This document shows, piece by piece, positions 46,952 through 55,433 of a stretch of DNA of 64,000 nt. Each line of letters begins with the position of its first letter. Positions within the stretch are counted from its first letter, which is position 1. The DNA lies in contig CAWBJW010000002.1 of assembly GCA_963789255.1 (NCBI GenBank), positions 496,001 to 560,000 of the forward strand, written 5' to 3'. The stretch is from DATARH01 sp963789255 (lineage in GTDB: Bacteria; Pseudomonadota; Alphaproteobacteria; ATCC43930; CGMCC-115725). Made by a program: the position numbers and the translations under genes. The notes below the pieces were generated by a model. The model made no database searches, was not told the origin of the DNA, and saw nothing but the letters and a program-made list of their open reading frames with translations.

Positions 46952-49447
46952 TCAGGGCAGGCGGACCAGGCTGGCGCGTTCGCTGCTTTCCGCGAGCGCG
47001 GCCGCGACCTGGGCCACCAGTTCGGCGGCGCGGAACGGCTTGCGCAGAAGCTGGTCGGCGCCGGCTTCCTGGTGCGGCTCCGTGGGCGGCAGCGCCGCGC
47101 CGGCAAACCCGGTGACAAAGACGATCGGCAGGTCGGGCCGGCCGCGCCGGGCGGCATGCGCCAGTTCGACGCCGCTCATCCCGGGCATCGCGATGTCGGC
47201 AATCATCAGGGCGACCTGCCCGGCGTGGCGCTCCAGGCATTCGAGCGCGGCGCCGCCGCTGCCGGCCTCGACAACCTGATAACCGGCCTCGTCCAACATC
47301 GCGGCGGCAACCGCGCGCACATCGGCGTCGTCATCGACCAGGAGGATCAGGCCGCCGCCGGGTTCCGCGGCGCCGGCAATCGCCGGCCGCGACCCGGCGC
47401 GGCTCCGCCGGGCGGCAACGCCGGCTCGGGCGCGCGGCAGATAGACCCGGACGACGGTGCCTTCGCCCGGGCGTGTCGCGATGCGCACGCCGCCGCCAAG
47501 CTGCTGTGCGACGCCGAGCACCTGCGACAGGCCGAGACCGGAGCCCTTGCCGACCTCCTTGGTCGTGAAGAACGGGTCGAACACCTTGTCGAGGATGGCA
47601 GGCGGAATGCCGGTCCCGGTATCGGCGACCGAGACGACCGCATAATCCCCCGGCGGCGGCTCTTCGGGGCGTTCGGGGCGGCCCAGGGTGACGTTGGCGG
47701 TCGCGATCGTGATGGCGCCGCCGGTAACCGTGCCCTCCGTATTTGCGCCCCCCGGATTGGAGCCATTGGCCGGCATTGCGTCGCGCGCGTTGATCGCAAG
47801 GTTCAACAGCACCAACTCGATCTGGCCGGCATCGGCCAGCGCCGGCCACAACCCAGCCGCCAGCACGGTCTCGATGCGGATCGTCGCGCCGATCGTGCTT
47901 TGCAAGAGTGCGCCCGTGCCCAGGACGATCTGGTTGAGGTCAACCGGCTCGGGGCTCATCCGCTGCTGGCGCGAGAAGGCGAGCAGCTGGGCGGTCAGGC
48001 GCGAGCCGCGCTCGGCCGCCGCGACAGCCGCGGCGAGGAGCCGCGCGGCGCGCTCGTCGCCGTGGCCGAGCTGCGCCTCGAGCAGTTCGAGATTACCGAT
48101 GATCGCGGTCAACAAATTGTTGAAATCGTGGGCCACCCCGGAGGTCAACTGCCCCACCGCCTCGATGCGCTGCGCCTGGCGCAGCTGGGCTTCGGCCTTT
48201 TCGCGCTCGTCGATCTGCGCGGCGAGCCGGCGATTGGCGGCTTCGAGCTCGGCCGTGCGCTCGGCGACGCGGCGCTCCAACAGCGTATTGGCCTCGCGCA
48301 TGTCGTCGATGTCGATCGCGGTACCGAGCCAGAACGCGACCTTGCCGCCGACCCGCACCGGCCGGTTGCGGATGCGATGCCAGCGATAGGCGCCGTCATG
48401 CCGGCGCATGCGCGCCTCGAAGCTGAATTCCTCGCCGGCGGCGAAGCCCTGCGCACGGGCATGATTGACCCGTTCGCGGTCCTCGGACGGATGCAACGCC
48501 GAGCGCGCCGCCGGCTCGGGTCCGATCGCCACGCCGGCATAATCCCGCAATTGCTGATTATAGTATTCCGCGATGCCGTCCGGGCGGATCACGAAGGCTT
48601 TGTCGGGCAGCGCTTCGAGCATCAGGCGGAAGCGCTCCTCGCTGTCGCGCAGCTGCACCTCGGCTCGCTTGCGCTCGTCAATGTCGCGAAACGCGACGAC
48701 GAGACTATCGTGCGGCGCGGGGTGTACATCGAGCCCGATCCAGCGATCGCCGAGCGCCGGAGCCCGGGTTTCGACATGCGCCGGCTCGCCGGTCGCGCGC
48801 ACCCGGCGATAGGCGAGATAGGGTTCGCCGTTCTCGATCCCGGGAAATATGTCGAGCAGATGATGACCAATGACCTCCTCGGCCTGCTTGTTCCACAGCT
48901 CGAGCGCCTTGTGGTTGGCAAACAGGATGCGCTCGTCGCGATCCATCGCGTAGACCGCCTCGCCGATCGCCTCCAACACCTCTGCCAGGCGCCGCTCGGA
49001 GGCGCGCACCGCCGCGCTCGCCTCGCGCCCGAACCGGGCCATCGCCAGGTGCAGGCCAACCCGCGACAACAACTCGCGCGCGCCGAACGGCTTGCCGACA
49101 CAATCGTCGGCGCCGGCATCGAGCGCCCGGCGTCTGGCCGCCTCGCCGGGGTCGGAAGCGAGCAGGATGATCGGCAGAAACTGTGTTGCCGGCTCGGCGC
49201 GCAGCTCGCCGAGCAACGCATAGCCGTGGCGGTCCGCATCGGCGACGACAAGATCGGGCGGATCGGGCGCGGCGGCCGAGAACGCGGCCCGCGCGTCGCT
49301 TGCCGTCTCGACCCGGCAGCCTGCCGAGGCGAGCACGCGGTGCAGCCGATCGCGCATGTCGGGGTCGCACTCGCCGATCAGGATTCGCGGCGCGCGGCCA
49401 TCCGGCGCGCGGATCAGCGCGCCGGTATCGGCACCGCCGGACAGCAC
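46952..49447 (-). CDS. Hybrid sensor histidine kinase REC-PAS-PAS-HisKA-HATPase-REC
   Basis: 831 residues. An N-terminal receiver (ILIGECDPDMRDRLHRVLA, Asp in DLVVADADRHG, Lys in VGKPFGARELL) is followed by two PAS domains (about 150-265 and 275-390) and a coiled coil (LLERRVAERTAELEAANRRL). Next come HisKA with the phospho-His in SGVAHDFNNLLTAIIGNLELL, HATPase with NLAINARDAMP, VADTGTGIPP and GKGSGLGLSQVLG, and a C-terminal receiver (LILLVDDDADVRAV, Asp in IADIAMPGMSG, Lys in LLRKPF). No membrane segment, so it senses a cytosolic cue. No cognate output regulator is adjacent. The GTG start at 49447 is uncertain, as the frame is open further upstream. Confidence 0.9.
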   Translation of the reverse strand: MLSGGADTGALIRAPDGRAPRILIGECDPDMRDRLHRVLASAGCRVETASDARAAFSAAAPDPPDLVVADADRHGYALLGELRAEPATQFLPIILLASDPGEAARRRALDAGADDCVGKPFGARELLSRVGLHLAMARFGREASAAVRASERRLAEVLEAIGEAVYAMDRDERILFANHKALELWNKQAEEVIGHHLLDIFPGIENGEPYLAYRRVRATGEPAHVETRAPALGDRWIGLDVHPAPHDSLVVAFRDIDERKRAEVQLRDSEERFRLMLEALPDKAFVIRPDGIAEYYNQQLRDYAGVAIGPEPAARSALHPSEDRERVNHARAQGFAAGEEFSFEARMRRHDGAYRWHRIRNRPVRVGGKVAFWLGTAIDIDDMREANTLLERRVAERTAELEAANRRLAAQIDEREKAEAQLRQAQRIEAVGQLTSGVAHDFNNLLTAIIGNLELLEAQLGHGDERAARLLAAAVAAAERGSRLTAQLLAFSRQQRMSPEPVDLNQIVLGTGALLQSTIGATIRIETVLAAGLWPALADAGQIELVLLNLAINARDAMPANGSNPGGANTEGTVTGGAITIATANVTLGRPERPEEPPPGDYAVVSVADTGTGIPPAILDKVFDPFFTTKEVGKGSGLGLSQVLGVAQQLGGGVRIATRPGEGTVVRVYLPRARAGVAARRSRAGSRPAIAGAAEPGGGLILLVDDDADVRAVAAAMLDEAGYQVVEAGSGGAALECLERHAGQVALMIADIAMPGMSGVELAHAARRGRPDLPIVFVTGFAGAALPPTEPHQEAGADQLLRKPFRAAELVAQVAAALAESSERASLVRLP

Positions 49448-49645
49448 CTCGGCGAGCGCCTGCTGCGATGGCTTGCGACTGGACGGCAGCGTCGCCGTAT
49501 CCTCGCGATGGCTCTCGGTAATGCCGGTCCCCCCCCGAAATCAGCCGTTGCAAACACCCGATGCGGTGCAGCGTTCCAGCGCCGGGCGTTGATTTCCGGC
49601 GCGCCGGGCGCATAGTGGCGCAAAATTCCCGGAGGATGACGCGCG

Positions 49646-50572
49646 ATGCTGCCAACCCCAGGCTTTCACCATCTGCACCTGAACTCGGTCGATCCCGACG
49701 CCGCGATCGACTTCTACACAAGGCAGTTTCCGAGCACGCGCAAGGGAAGCTGGGGCGGCATAGCCGCCCTCGAATCGCCGAACGACGTGCTGGTGCTGTT
49801 CGACAAGGTCGCGGCGCCGGCGCCGACCCGGCCGCAGAGCGCGATCTGGCATTTCGGCTGGCATGTCACCAATGCGCAAGCCACCGTCGAAGCGTTCAAG
49901 CGACGCTCCGAGGTCACCCTGCGGCCGCTCTATACGACCGAGGACGGCGGCTCGGTGCCGATCAGCAGCGACACCTGGCCAAGCGTCGGCAATACGCTCG
50001 GCCTGACCAGGGCGCAGATCGCCGAGGCGCGCGAGAAAAACGTCCAGCCGACCCATAAGGGCGGGTTCGCCTATATGTCGGGCGGCCCCGAAGACGCGTT
50101 GTTTGAGATCGCCGGCGACTACCCGGTCGAGCGCTTCAACCACGTACACATGTGGCACGAACAGCCGTTCTGCGCGCTGCTCTGGTACAAGACGCACCTC
50201 AACGCGCCGGTGCGCCAGGGTTTTCCCGACACGGAGTTGACGCCAGCCAACTGCCGGGTCGAGCGCGGCGCCGACCGCACCTGGCCGGCGCTCAACCGCG
50301 AGGGCATGTTCCGCTCGCCACGCGCCGGGGTCGAGTTTGGCGACGTGGTGCTGACCTGGTACGCCAACCAGGACGACACGCCGCTCGCCGGCAGTCGCGG
50401 CCAGATGCAGGACCATATCGGGCTCAGCGTTGCCGATCTCGATGCGTGGGTCGAGAAGCTGCGCAGCGAAGGGGTCGCGTTCTTCGATGGCCCCTACAAG
50501 CTCGGCGACACCCGCGCCGTCATGATCGAAGGCCCGAGCCGCGAGGCGATCGAGCTGGTCGAGGTGAGGTAA
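49646..50572 (+). CDS. VOC (glyoxalase/dioxygenase fold) family protein
   Basis: 308 residues with two vicinal-oxygen-chelate modules: FHHLHLNSVDPDAAIDFYTRQF at the start and DHIGLSVADLDAWVEKLRSEGVAFF near the end. The His/Glu pattern is compatible with a metal-binding lyase or dioxygenase. Substrate unknown. It follows GGAGGATGACGCGC upstream of the ATG and stands alone. Confidence 0.78.
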   Translation: MLPTPGFHHLHLNSVDPDAAIDFYTRQFPSTRKGSWGGIAALESPNDVLVLFDKVAAPAPTRPQSAIWHFGWHVTNAQATVEAFKRRSEVTLRPLYTTEDGGSVPISSDTWPSVGNTLGLTRAQIAEAREKNVQPTHKGGFAYMSGGPEDALFEIAGDYPVERFNHVHMWHEQPFCALLWYKTHLNAPVRQGFPDTELTPANCRVERGADRTWPALNREGMFRSPRAGVEFGDVVLTWYANQDDTPLAGSRGQMQDHIGLSVADLDAWVEKLRSEGVAFFDGPYKLGDTRAVMIEGPSREAIELVEVR

Positions 50573-50923
50573 TTCGGGGGTCATCGAGATTCCCTCGCTT
50601 CGCTCGCAATGACAATTTTCTCCGTCATTGCGAGGCGGCCACAGGCCGACAAAGCAATCGCGGGCTAATATAATTCGTCTATGCGCTGTCCGACGAACTC
50701 GGCACCGCGCTCCCCGAACTGTCGCCCGCGCTCCCGAGCGGCGGGCTTGCGGACTGGTCCGGGAATGACTTGCCGCGCCCGGACACGAGACGCTCGTCGT
50801 CGTCGCCCCTATCGATCCGTATCAAAGCACCATGACGACGCCCGCTGTTATTCTCGCGTAACGTACGGAACTGGGTCGCCATGGCAAATGTTGATCTCAA
50901 TGGACACAATAGGAGTGCTAGTC
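50573..50923. other. 350-bp intergenic region with a GTCATTGCGAG-type repeat
   Basis: At 50590-50670 ccctcgcttcgctcgcaatgac and ccgtcattgcgaggcgg form an inverted pair, another widespread palindromic repeat, ending gacaaagcaatcgcggg. The remainder up to the CsbD start holds no supported gene and should contain its promoter. Confidence 0.55.
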
Positions 50924-51094
50924 ATGGATAAGGATCGGATCGCCGGATCGGCGAAAGAAACCAAGGGCGCGATTAAGGAGACCATCGGAAAGGCGGTCGG
51001 TGATGCCAAGTTGCAATCCGACGGCAAGACCGAAAAGGTTGCGGGCAAAGTCCAGAACGCCGTCGGCGGTCTTAAGGACGCTCTGAAACAGTAA
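50924..51094 (+). CDS. CsbD family stress-response protein
   Basis: A 56-residue CsbD protein: MDKDRIAGSAKETKGAIKETIGKAVGD, then KTEKVAGKVQNAVGGLKDALK. Small, soluble, helical; the family is induced by general stress in many bacteria and its exact role is unknown. AGGAG lies 9 bases upstream of the ATG. It heads a group of small stress/envelope genes on the same strand. Confidence 0.92.
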   Translation: MDKDRIAGSAKETKGAIKETIGKAVGDAKLQSDGKTEKVAGKVQNAVGGLKDALKQ

Positions 51095-51130
51095 TACCTA
51101 AATTATCCAGCTCACGCTTTGGAGGAAATT

Positions 51131-51211
51131 GTGGAACTTTTGCTGATCATACTTGTGGTTTTCTTCCTATTCGGCGGTGGCGGCTATTACGGTTATCGCC
51201 GATGGCGCTAG
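51131..51211 (+). CDS. 26-residue single-pass membrane protein
   Basis: The frame GTG to TAG encodes one hydrophobic helix (ELLLIILVVFFLFGGGGYYG) ending in YRRWR. It has a strong GGAGGAAATT ribosome-binding site six bases upstream and follows the CsbD gene by 36 bp. Similar tiny Gly-rich membrane proteins accompany CsbD/DUF3309 genes in alphaproteobacteria. Too short for most gene finders. Confidence 0.6.
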   Translation: MELLLIILVVFFLFGGGGYYGYRRWR

Positions 51212-51422
51212 CGAGGCAGCGTGGCCCGCGACTAAAAGCTGGCCACACGGTTTTGCGTTAGAAGGCCGATCCTCTCCGCTCTTTCTGCCCTTCAGCGAGC
51301 GGGAGCGGAGCGCCCTGCTGGGGCGTTCCGAGCCGGCGACCCACGGTCCTCATCGGGCTCCGCCCGCACGAGGAAATTTGCGGGCGAATCCACGTTCGTA
51401 AACACTTTAAGGAAAGAGCGAA

Positions 51423-51779
51423 ATGACGAGATATTGGCTCACGGGCGCAGCAGCGTTTGCGATGATGACGGGCGTGGCGTTTGCGCAGGGCACGACCGAT
51501 TCGTCGACGATAACGCGATCGACGACATCGACGGCTCCGGCCGCCCTAGGTCATCATTCGAGCGCGCTTCACCGGGATAGGGATAACGATCGCTACGGAA
51601 ACATGGTCCACACGAAGAAGATCATTCACCACGGCCTCAGCGGATCGTCCGTCACCACCAAGACGCGGACCGCTTCGCCCGATGGCGCGCGGACCACGTA
51701 TCGTGAGATGCATACGGCTTCTCCGTATAGCGGTTCGAGCACCGAGAAGAAGACGACCACAACGACGCTCGATCGCTAG
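51423..51779 (+). CDS. Secreted Ser/Thr-rich small protein
   Basis: A signal peptide (TGAAAFAMMTGVAFAQG) and a mature part of about 95 residues rich in Ser, Thr and His, ending KKTTTTTLDR. It is predicted to be disordered and has no known domain. AAGGAAAGAGCGAA precedes the ATG. It is part of the small-protein group between CsbD and the PRC-barrel gene. Confidence 0.6.
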   Translation: MTRYWLTGAAAFAMMTGVAFAQGTTDSSTITRSTTSTAPAALGHHSSALHRDRDNDRYGNMVHTKKIIHHGLSGSSVTTKTRTASPDGARTTYREMHTASPYSGSSTEKKTTTTTLDR

Positions 51780-51849
51780 CCCGGCATAAATCGCCACTTC
51801 TGTCGGCGCATTTCGACCGCGGCGAGAGAAACAGCAAGGAGTCAGTCAG

Positions 51850-51924
51850 ATGAAATACGGGCTCTTGTGGCTTCTGGGGGTTCCGATCCCGATTCTAATC
51901 GTCGGTTATCTTATGTTCCATTGA
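51850..51924 (+). CDS. 24-residue membrane peptide
   Basis: The frame encodes YGLLWLLGVPIPILIVGYLM followed by FH and a stop, one hydrophobic helix with a conserved-looking GVPIPIL core. AGCAAGGAGTCAGTCAG gives a ribosome-binding site at good spacing. I have seen very similar small peptides next to PRC-barrel and CsbD genes in Rhizobiales. Function unknown. Confidence 0.6.
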   Translation: MKYGLLWLLGVPIPILIVGYLMFH

Positions 51925-52006
51925 ACGGGATGGATCTGCCCGTCCCGCCGGCGCGTTGGTCGGACGCCGGCCATACGCTTCACACCACGTCATCATGGAG
52001 AACGCG

Positions 52007-52423
52007 ATGGATACGTACAACACAGCCACAGGCGCGGCCGCGACCGCCGGCGGCGTCGCGATCGAGGAGACCGATCGCCTTATCGCCTCCGACAAGGTCG
52101 AAGGCACGGCTGTCTATAATCGCCAGGACGAGCATCTCGGAACGGTGCACAATTTCATGGTCGATAAGGCGAGCGGCCGGGTTGCCTACGCCGTCATGTC
52201 TTTCGGCGGTTTCCTCGGCATGGGCCAGAGCTACCATCCGCTTCCCTGGAGGGCGCTCAAATACGATGCAAGCCGCGCCGGGTTCGTCGTCGATCTCGAT
52301 CGCAGCCAACTCCAGAAGGCGCCGAGCTACACCGCGGACGACCAGCCGAACTGGTCCGACCGGGCTTACGGCAACCGGATCGACGAGTTTTATGGGATGC
52401 CGCCTTACTGGGGCATGATCTAA
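52007..52423 (+). CDS. PRC-barrel domain protein
   Basis: 138 residues with a PRC-barrel: DRLIASDKVEGTAVYNRQDEHLGTVHNFMVDKASGRVAYAVMSFGGFLGMGQSYHPLPWRALKYD. The barrel adapter fold is found in photosynthetic reaction centre H and in RimM; stand-alone soil versions are stress-related. GGAGAA sits six bases before the ATG at 52007; an ATG at 51995 is the alternative. Confidence 0.88.
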   Translation: MDTYNTATGAAATAGGVAIEETDRLIASDKVEGTAVYNRQDEHLGTVHNFMVDKASGRVAYAVMSFGGFLGMGQSYHPLPWRALKYDASRAGFVVDLDRSQLQKAPSYTADDQPNWSDRAYGNRIDEFYGMPPYWGMI

Positions 52424-52499
52424 TCGTCCAACCGGCACGGCGCCGCCGGTGCAGCCGCACCGGCGGGCCGCCGCGTGATGGCATAGCGAGGAGTTTGCG

Positions 52500-53072
52500 A
52501 TGCCTCGTCCGCGCCGCATCGAAGGTTATGCCATCGTTTCCGAGGACGGCATGCTCGCCAATGACGCGGGGATCATGCCGGATTCGCTCAAGTTCGAGGC
52601 CGATCGACTGTTTTTCGAACGCGGGCTCGACAGGGTCGATGTGGTGGTGCATGGACGCCACTCTCACGAGCAGCAGCCGCATTCCTATTTGCGCCGCCGA
52701 TTGATCCTGACCCGGCAAATCCCGGCCATCGCGGCCGATCCGTCGAATGAAACGGCGCTGCTGTGGAACCCCGCCGGTGCTTCCTTCGAGGACGCCTTGG
52801 CTGCGCTCGGGGCGCCGGACGGCCGCGTTGGCGTCATCGGGGGTACGGACGCGTTCGGGATGTTTATCGACCGATATGATTTTTTCCACCTGTCGCGGGC
52901 GCCCGGCGTGCGACTGCCCGGCGGGCGGCCGGTCTTTCCGGAAGTGCCGATGCGAACTCCGGAGGAGGTGCTGGCGAGCGGCGGCCTCGATCCCGGCACG
53001 CTGCAGGTGCTCGATCCAGCGAAAAACCTGGCGGTCGTCAGCTGGCAACGTGGGGCAAAGCCCCGCGGATAA
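52500..53072 (+). CDS. Dihydrofolate reductase-like (RibD C-terminal fold) protein
   Basis: 190 residues with a DHFR-like Rossmann fold: GYAIVSEDGMLANDAG, then DRVDVVVHGRHSHEQQ and VGVIGGTDAFGMFIDRYDFFHLS. It lacks the classic folate-site residues in order, so it may reduce another pterin- or ketone-type substrate. GCGAGGAG precedes the ATG. Not clearly cotranscribed with the next gene. Confidence 0.7.
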   Translation: MPRPRRIEGYAIVSEDGMLANDAGIMPDSLKFEADRLFFERGLDRVDVVVHGRHSHEQQPHSYLRRRLILTRQIPAIAADPSNETALLWNPAGASFEDALAALGAPDGRVGVIGGTDAFGMFIDRYDFFHLSRAPGVRLPGGRPVFPEVPMRTPEEVLASGGLDPGTLQVLDPAKNLAVVSWQRGAKPRG

Positions 53073-53197
53073 TGCGAGAACATCCGTCGTGCGGTTCTGA
53101 TCGTGCCAACCCGCGCAGGGCTGGCGTTGACAGCCGCCGCCGCCCTCCGCAAGCTGCCCCGAGGACTCGACTTTGAGCAGCCCACCGGGAGGAAGCA

Positions 53198-53997
53198 ATG
53201 GCCACGGACGAGCAGAATTTCGTCGAATATGCCTGTGCCGAGCGGATCGCGACGATCACGCTCAACCGGCCGGACAAGCTCAACGCGGTCAGCGACGAGG
53301 TGGTGCGCCAGCTCGCCGATGCGCTGCACCGCTTCGATCTCGATCCCGAGGCCGAGGTCGCGATCCTCAACGGCAAGGGCCGCGCCTTTTCGACCGGCGC
53401 CGATGTCCGCCAGCGCCAGCCTGCGCAGCCGCGAGGAATTTGACAAGCTCGGCGGCCCGCAGGGCCGGGGCGCCAATTCCGCCGACCTGCTGACGCACGC
53501 AGTCAACTGGAAGCCGGTCATCGCCGCCGTGCACGGCTATGTGATGGGGCTCTCGCTGGGCTTGACGCTCGAATGCGATTTGATCGTCGCCGCCGCGGGC
53601 ACCAGGTTTCAACTGACCGAGACCTCGCGCGGCCTCGGCGCATCGCGCTACTGGGCCCTGTTCCACTATCGCAATGCCGCCGCGTTCGGCGACGAGATCG
53701 CCCTGACCGGCCGCTTCTTTACCGCCGAGGAAGCCTTTGCGGCCGGCCTGATCAACCGGCTCGCGCCGGAGGGCAAACACCTCGAGGTGGCGCGCGAGCT
53801 GGCGCTCGAACGTCGCCAAGAACCCGCCGCTGTCGGTGCGCTCGACGGTGCGCACGAGGCGCTGGTACATGGAGCGGCTGACCCGCGAGGCGCAATTCTT
53901 CGCGGCGCCGCTGAAGCTCTACCTGACCGAGGATTTCCACGAGGCCGCCCTCGCCTTCGCCGAGAAGCGCCAGCCGCGCCCGTTCAAGGGGCGGTAG
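53198..53997 (+). CDS. Enoyl-CoA hydratase/isomerase family protein (two frameshifts)
   Basis: RIATITLNRPDKLNAVSDEVVRQLADAL and GKGRAFSTGADV form the N-terminal crotonase core. After a shift near 53415 comes the second block (KPVIAAVHGYVMGLSLGLTLECDLIVAAAGTRF and GLGASRYWALFHY). A second shift near 53808 gives NVAKNPPLSVRSTVRTRRWYMERLTREAQFF then a stop at 53995. Together this is a full crotonase of about 265 residues acting on acyl-CoA double bonds. It precedes the CoA-transferase by 6 bp, so the two are an operon. Confidence 0.85.
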
Positions 53998-54003
53998 CCC
54001 CGC

Positions 54004-55215
54004 ATGCCTTGCTCCTCCGACGGGACCCGCGCCAACCGGCCGCTTGCCGGCATCGTCGTGCTCGATTTCGGCCAGGTCTATCAGGGCCCCTACGCCACAT
54101 TGCTGATGGCCAAGGCCGGGGCCGACGTGATCAAGATCGAGCCGCCGCAGGGCGAGCCGTTGCGCCGGCGGGCGCCGCCGGGCAAGAGCACGACCTTCCC
54201 CATTGCGATGCTCAACGGCAACAAGCGGGCGATCACTCTCAACCTGAAGGACGAGCGCGGCCGCGCCCTTCTGTTCCGGATGGCCGGGAAGGCCGACCTG
54301 CTGCTCGAAAACTTCGCGCCCGGGGTCATGGACCGGCTCGGCGTCGGGTGGAGCGTATTACACGAGATAAATCCGCGCCTCGTCTACGCCTCGGGATCAG
54401 GCTACGGCCTCTCGGGGCCCGATCGCGACAATCTGGCAATGGACCTGACGATCCAGGCGGTATCGGGCCTCATTGCCACCACCGGGTTTCCCGACGGGCC
54501 GCCGGTCAAGGCGGGGCCGGCGGTCGTCGATTTCATCTCCGGCATCCATCTTTATGCCGCCGCCGTCACCGCCCTCTTCGAGCGCGAGCGCACCGGGCAT
54601 GGCCGCCTCGTCGAGGTGGCGATGGAAGAGGCCGCCTACGCCACGCTGACCTCGCAGTTCCACGCCTATTTCGAAACCGGCAAGGTCCCGCCGCGCGCCG
54701 GCAATTCGAGCCACGGGCGCTCCCCGCTCGGCGTCTATCCGACCAATGACGGCTATGTCGCACTTAATGTAGCGGTTGAAGAGCATTGGCACAATCTGTT
54801 GAAAGCGATGGGGCGCGAGGAATTGCGCGACGACCCGCGCTTTCTGACCAATGCCGACCGGGTCGCGCACATGGAAGAGACCGACGCGGCGATCGCGGCC
54901 TGGACTTCGACCCTGGGCAAGATGGAAGTCTTCGCGGTCGCCAAACGCCACCGCATTCCGTTGGCGCCGGTGCGCGAGGTCGACGAGGTCATGCACGACC
55001 CTCACATGCACGAGCGCGGCATGCTCGAATGGATCGAGCATGACGAGATCGGCCCGCTCGTCGTGCCGAATTCGCCGCTCAGGTTTCACGGCGCCGACAA
55101 GGCCGAGACAACACCGAGCCCCAAGCTCGGCCAGCACAACGCCGAGATCTACGGCGGCTGGCTCGGCCTCTCGGCCGAGGAGATCGCCGACCTGAAACAC
55201 AGCGGCGCGATTTAG
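54004..55215 (+). CDS. CaiB/BaiF family III CoA-transferase
   Basis: 403 residues. LAGIVVLDFGQVYQGPYATLLMAKAGADVIKIEPPQGEPLR is the N-terminal family block; the catalytic Asp147 is in NLAMDLTIQAVSG. HGRLVEVAMEEAAYA and SPLGVYPTNDGYVALNVAVEEHW follow. These enzymes move CoA between carboxylic acids. Six bases after the hydratase stop; the pair probably activates and then hydrates an acyl-CoA. Confidence 0.9.
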   Translation: MPCSSDGTRANRPLAGIVVLDFGQVYQGPYATLLMAKAGADVIKIEPPQGEPLRRRAPPGKSTTFPIAMLNGNKRAITLNLKDERGRALLFRMAGKADLLLENFAPGVMDRLGVGWSVLHEINPRLVYASGSGYGLSGPDRDNLAMDLTIQAVSGLIATTGFPDGPPVKAGPAVVDFISGIHLYAAAVTALFERERTGHGRLVEVAMEEAAYATLTSQFHAYFETGKVPPRAGNSSHGRSPLGVYPTNDGYVALNVAVEEHWHNLLKAMGREELRDDPRFLTNADRVAHMEETDAAIAAWTSTLGKMEVFAVAKRHRIPLAPVREVDEVMHDPHMHERGMLEWIEHDEIGPLVVPNSPLRFHGADKAETTPSPKLGQHNAEIYGGWLGLSAEEIADLKHSGAI

Positions 55216-55433
55216 TCTCGCCAGCCAACGGGTCCCGAGCAGGCATCGCAATTGTCGGTGCACGGCTGGGATTCGGCGGGCGGCGGCGCGCTTGCCGATT
55301 CGGCGTGGCGTACTTCGCGCGGTGAGCCGCGGCCTTTATTGCTCCGACTTGCCGACAATGCGGGAGCAGCGCATCCTGTGGTTGATAATCCCGGCCATCG
55401 GGCGGATGTCTGTGTGATACGAACGAGGTACCT

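Noticed and set aside
47072..49615. Long 847-codon frame on the plus strand
   Set aside because: Antisense shadow of the hybrid histidine kinase; Arg/Ala/Gly-rich composition with no domain.
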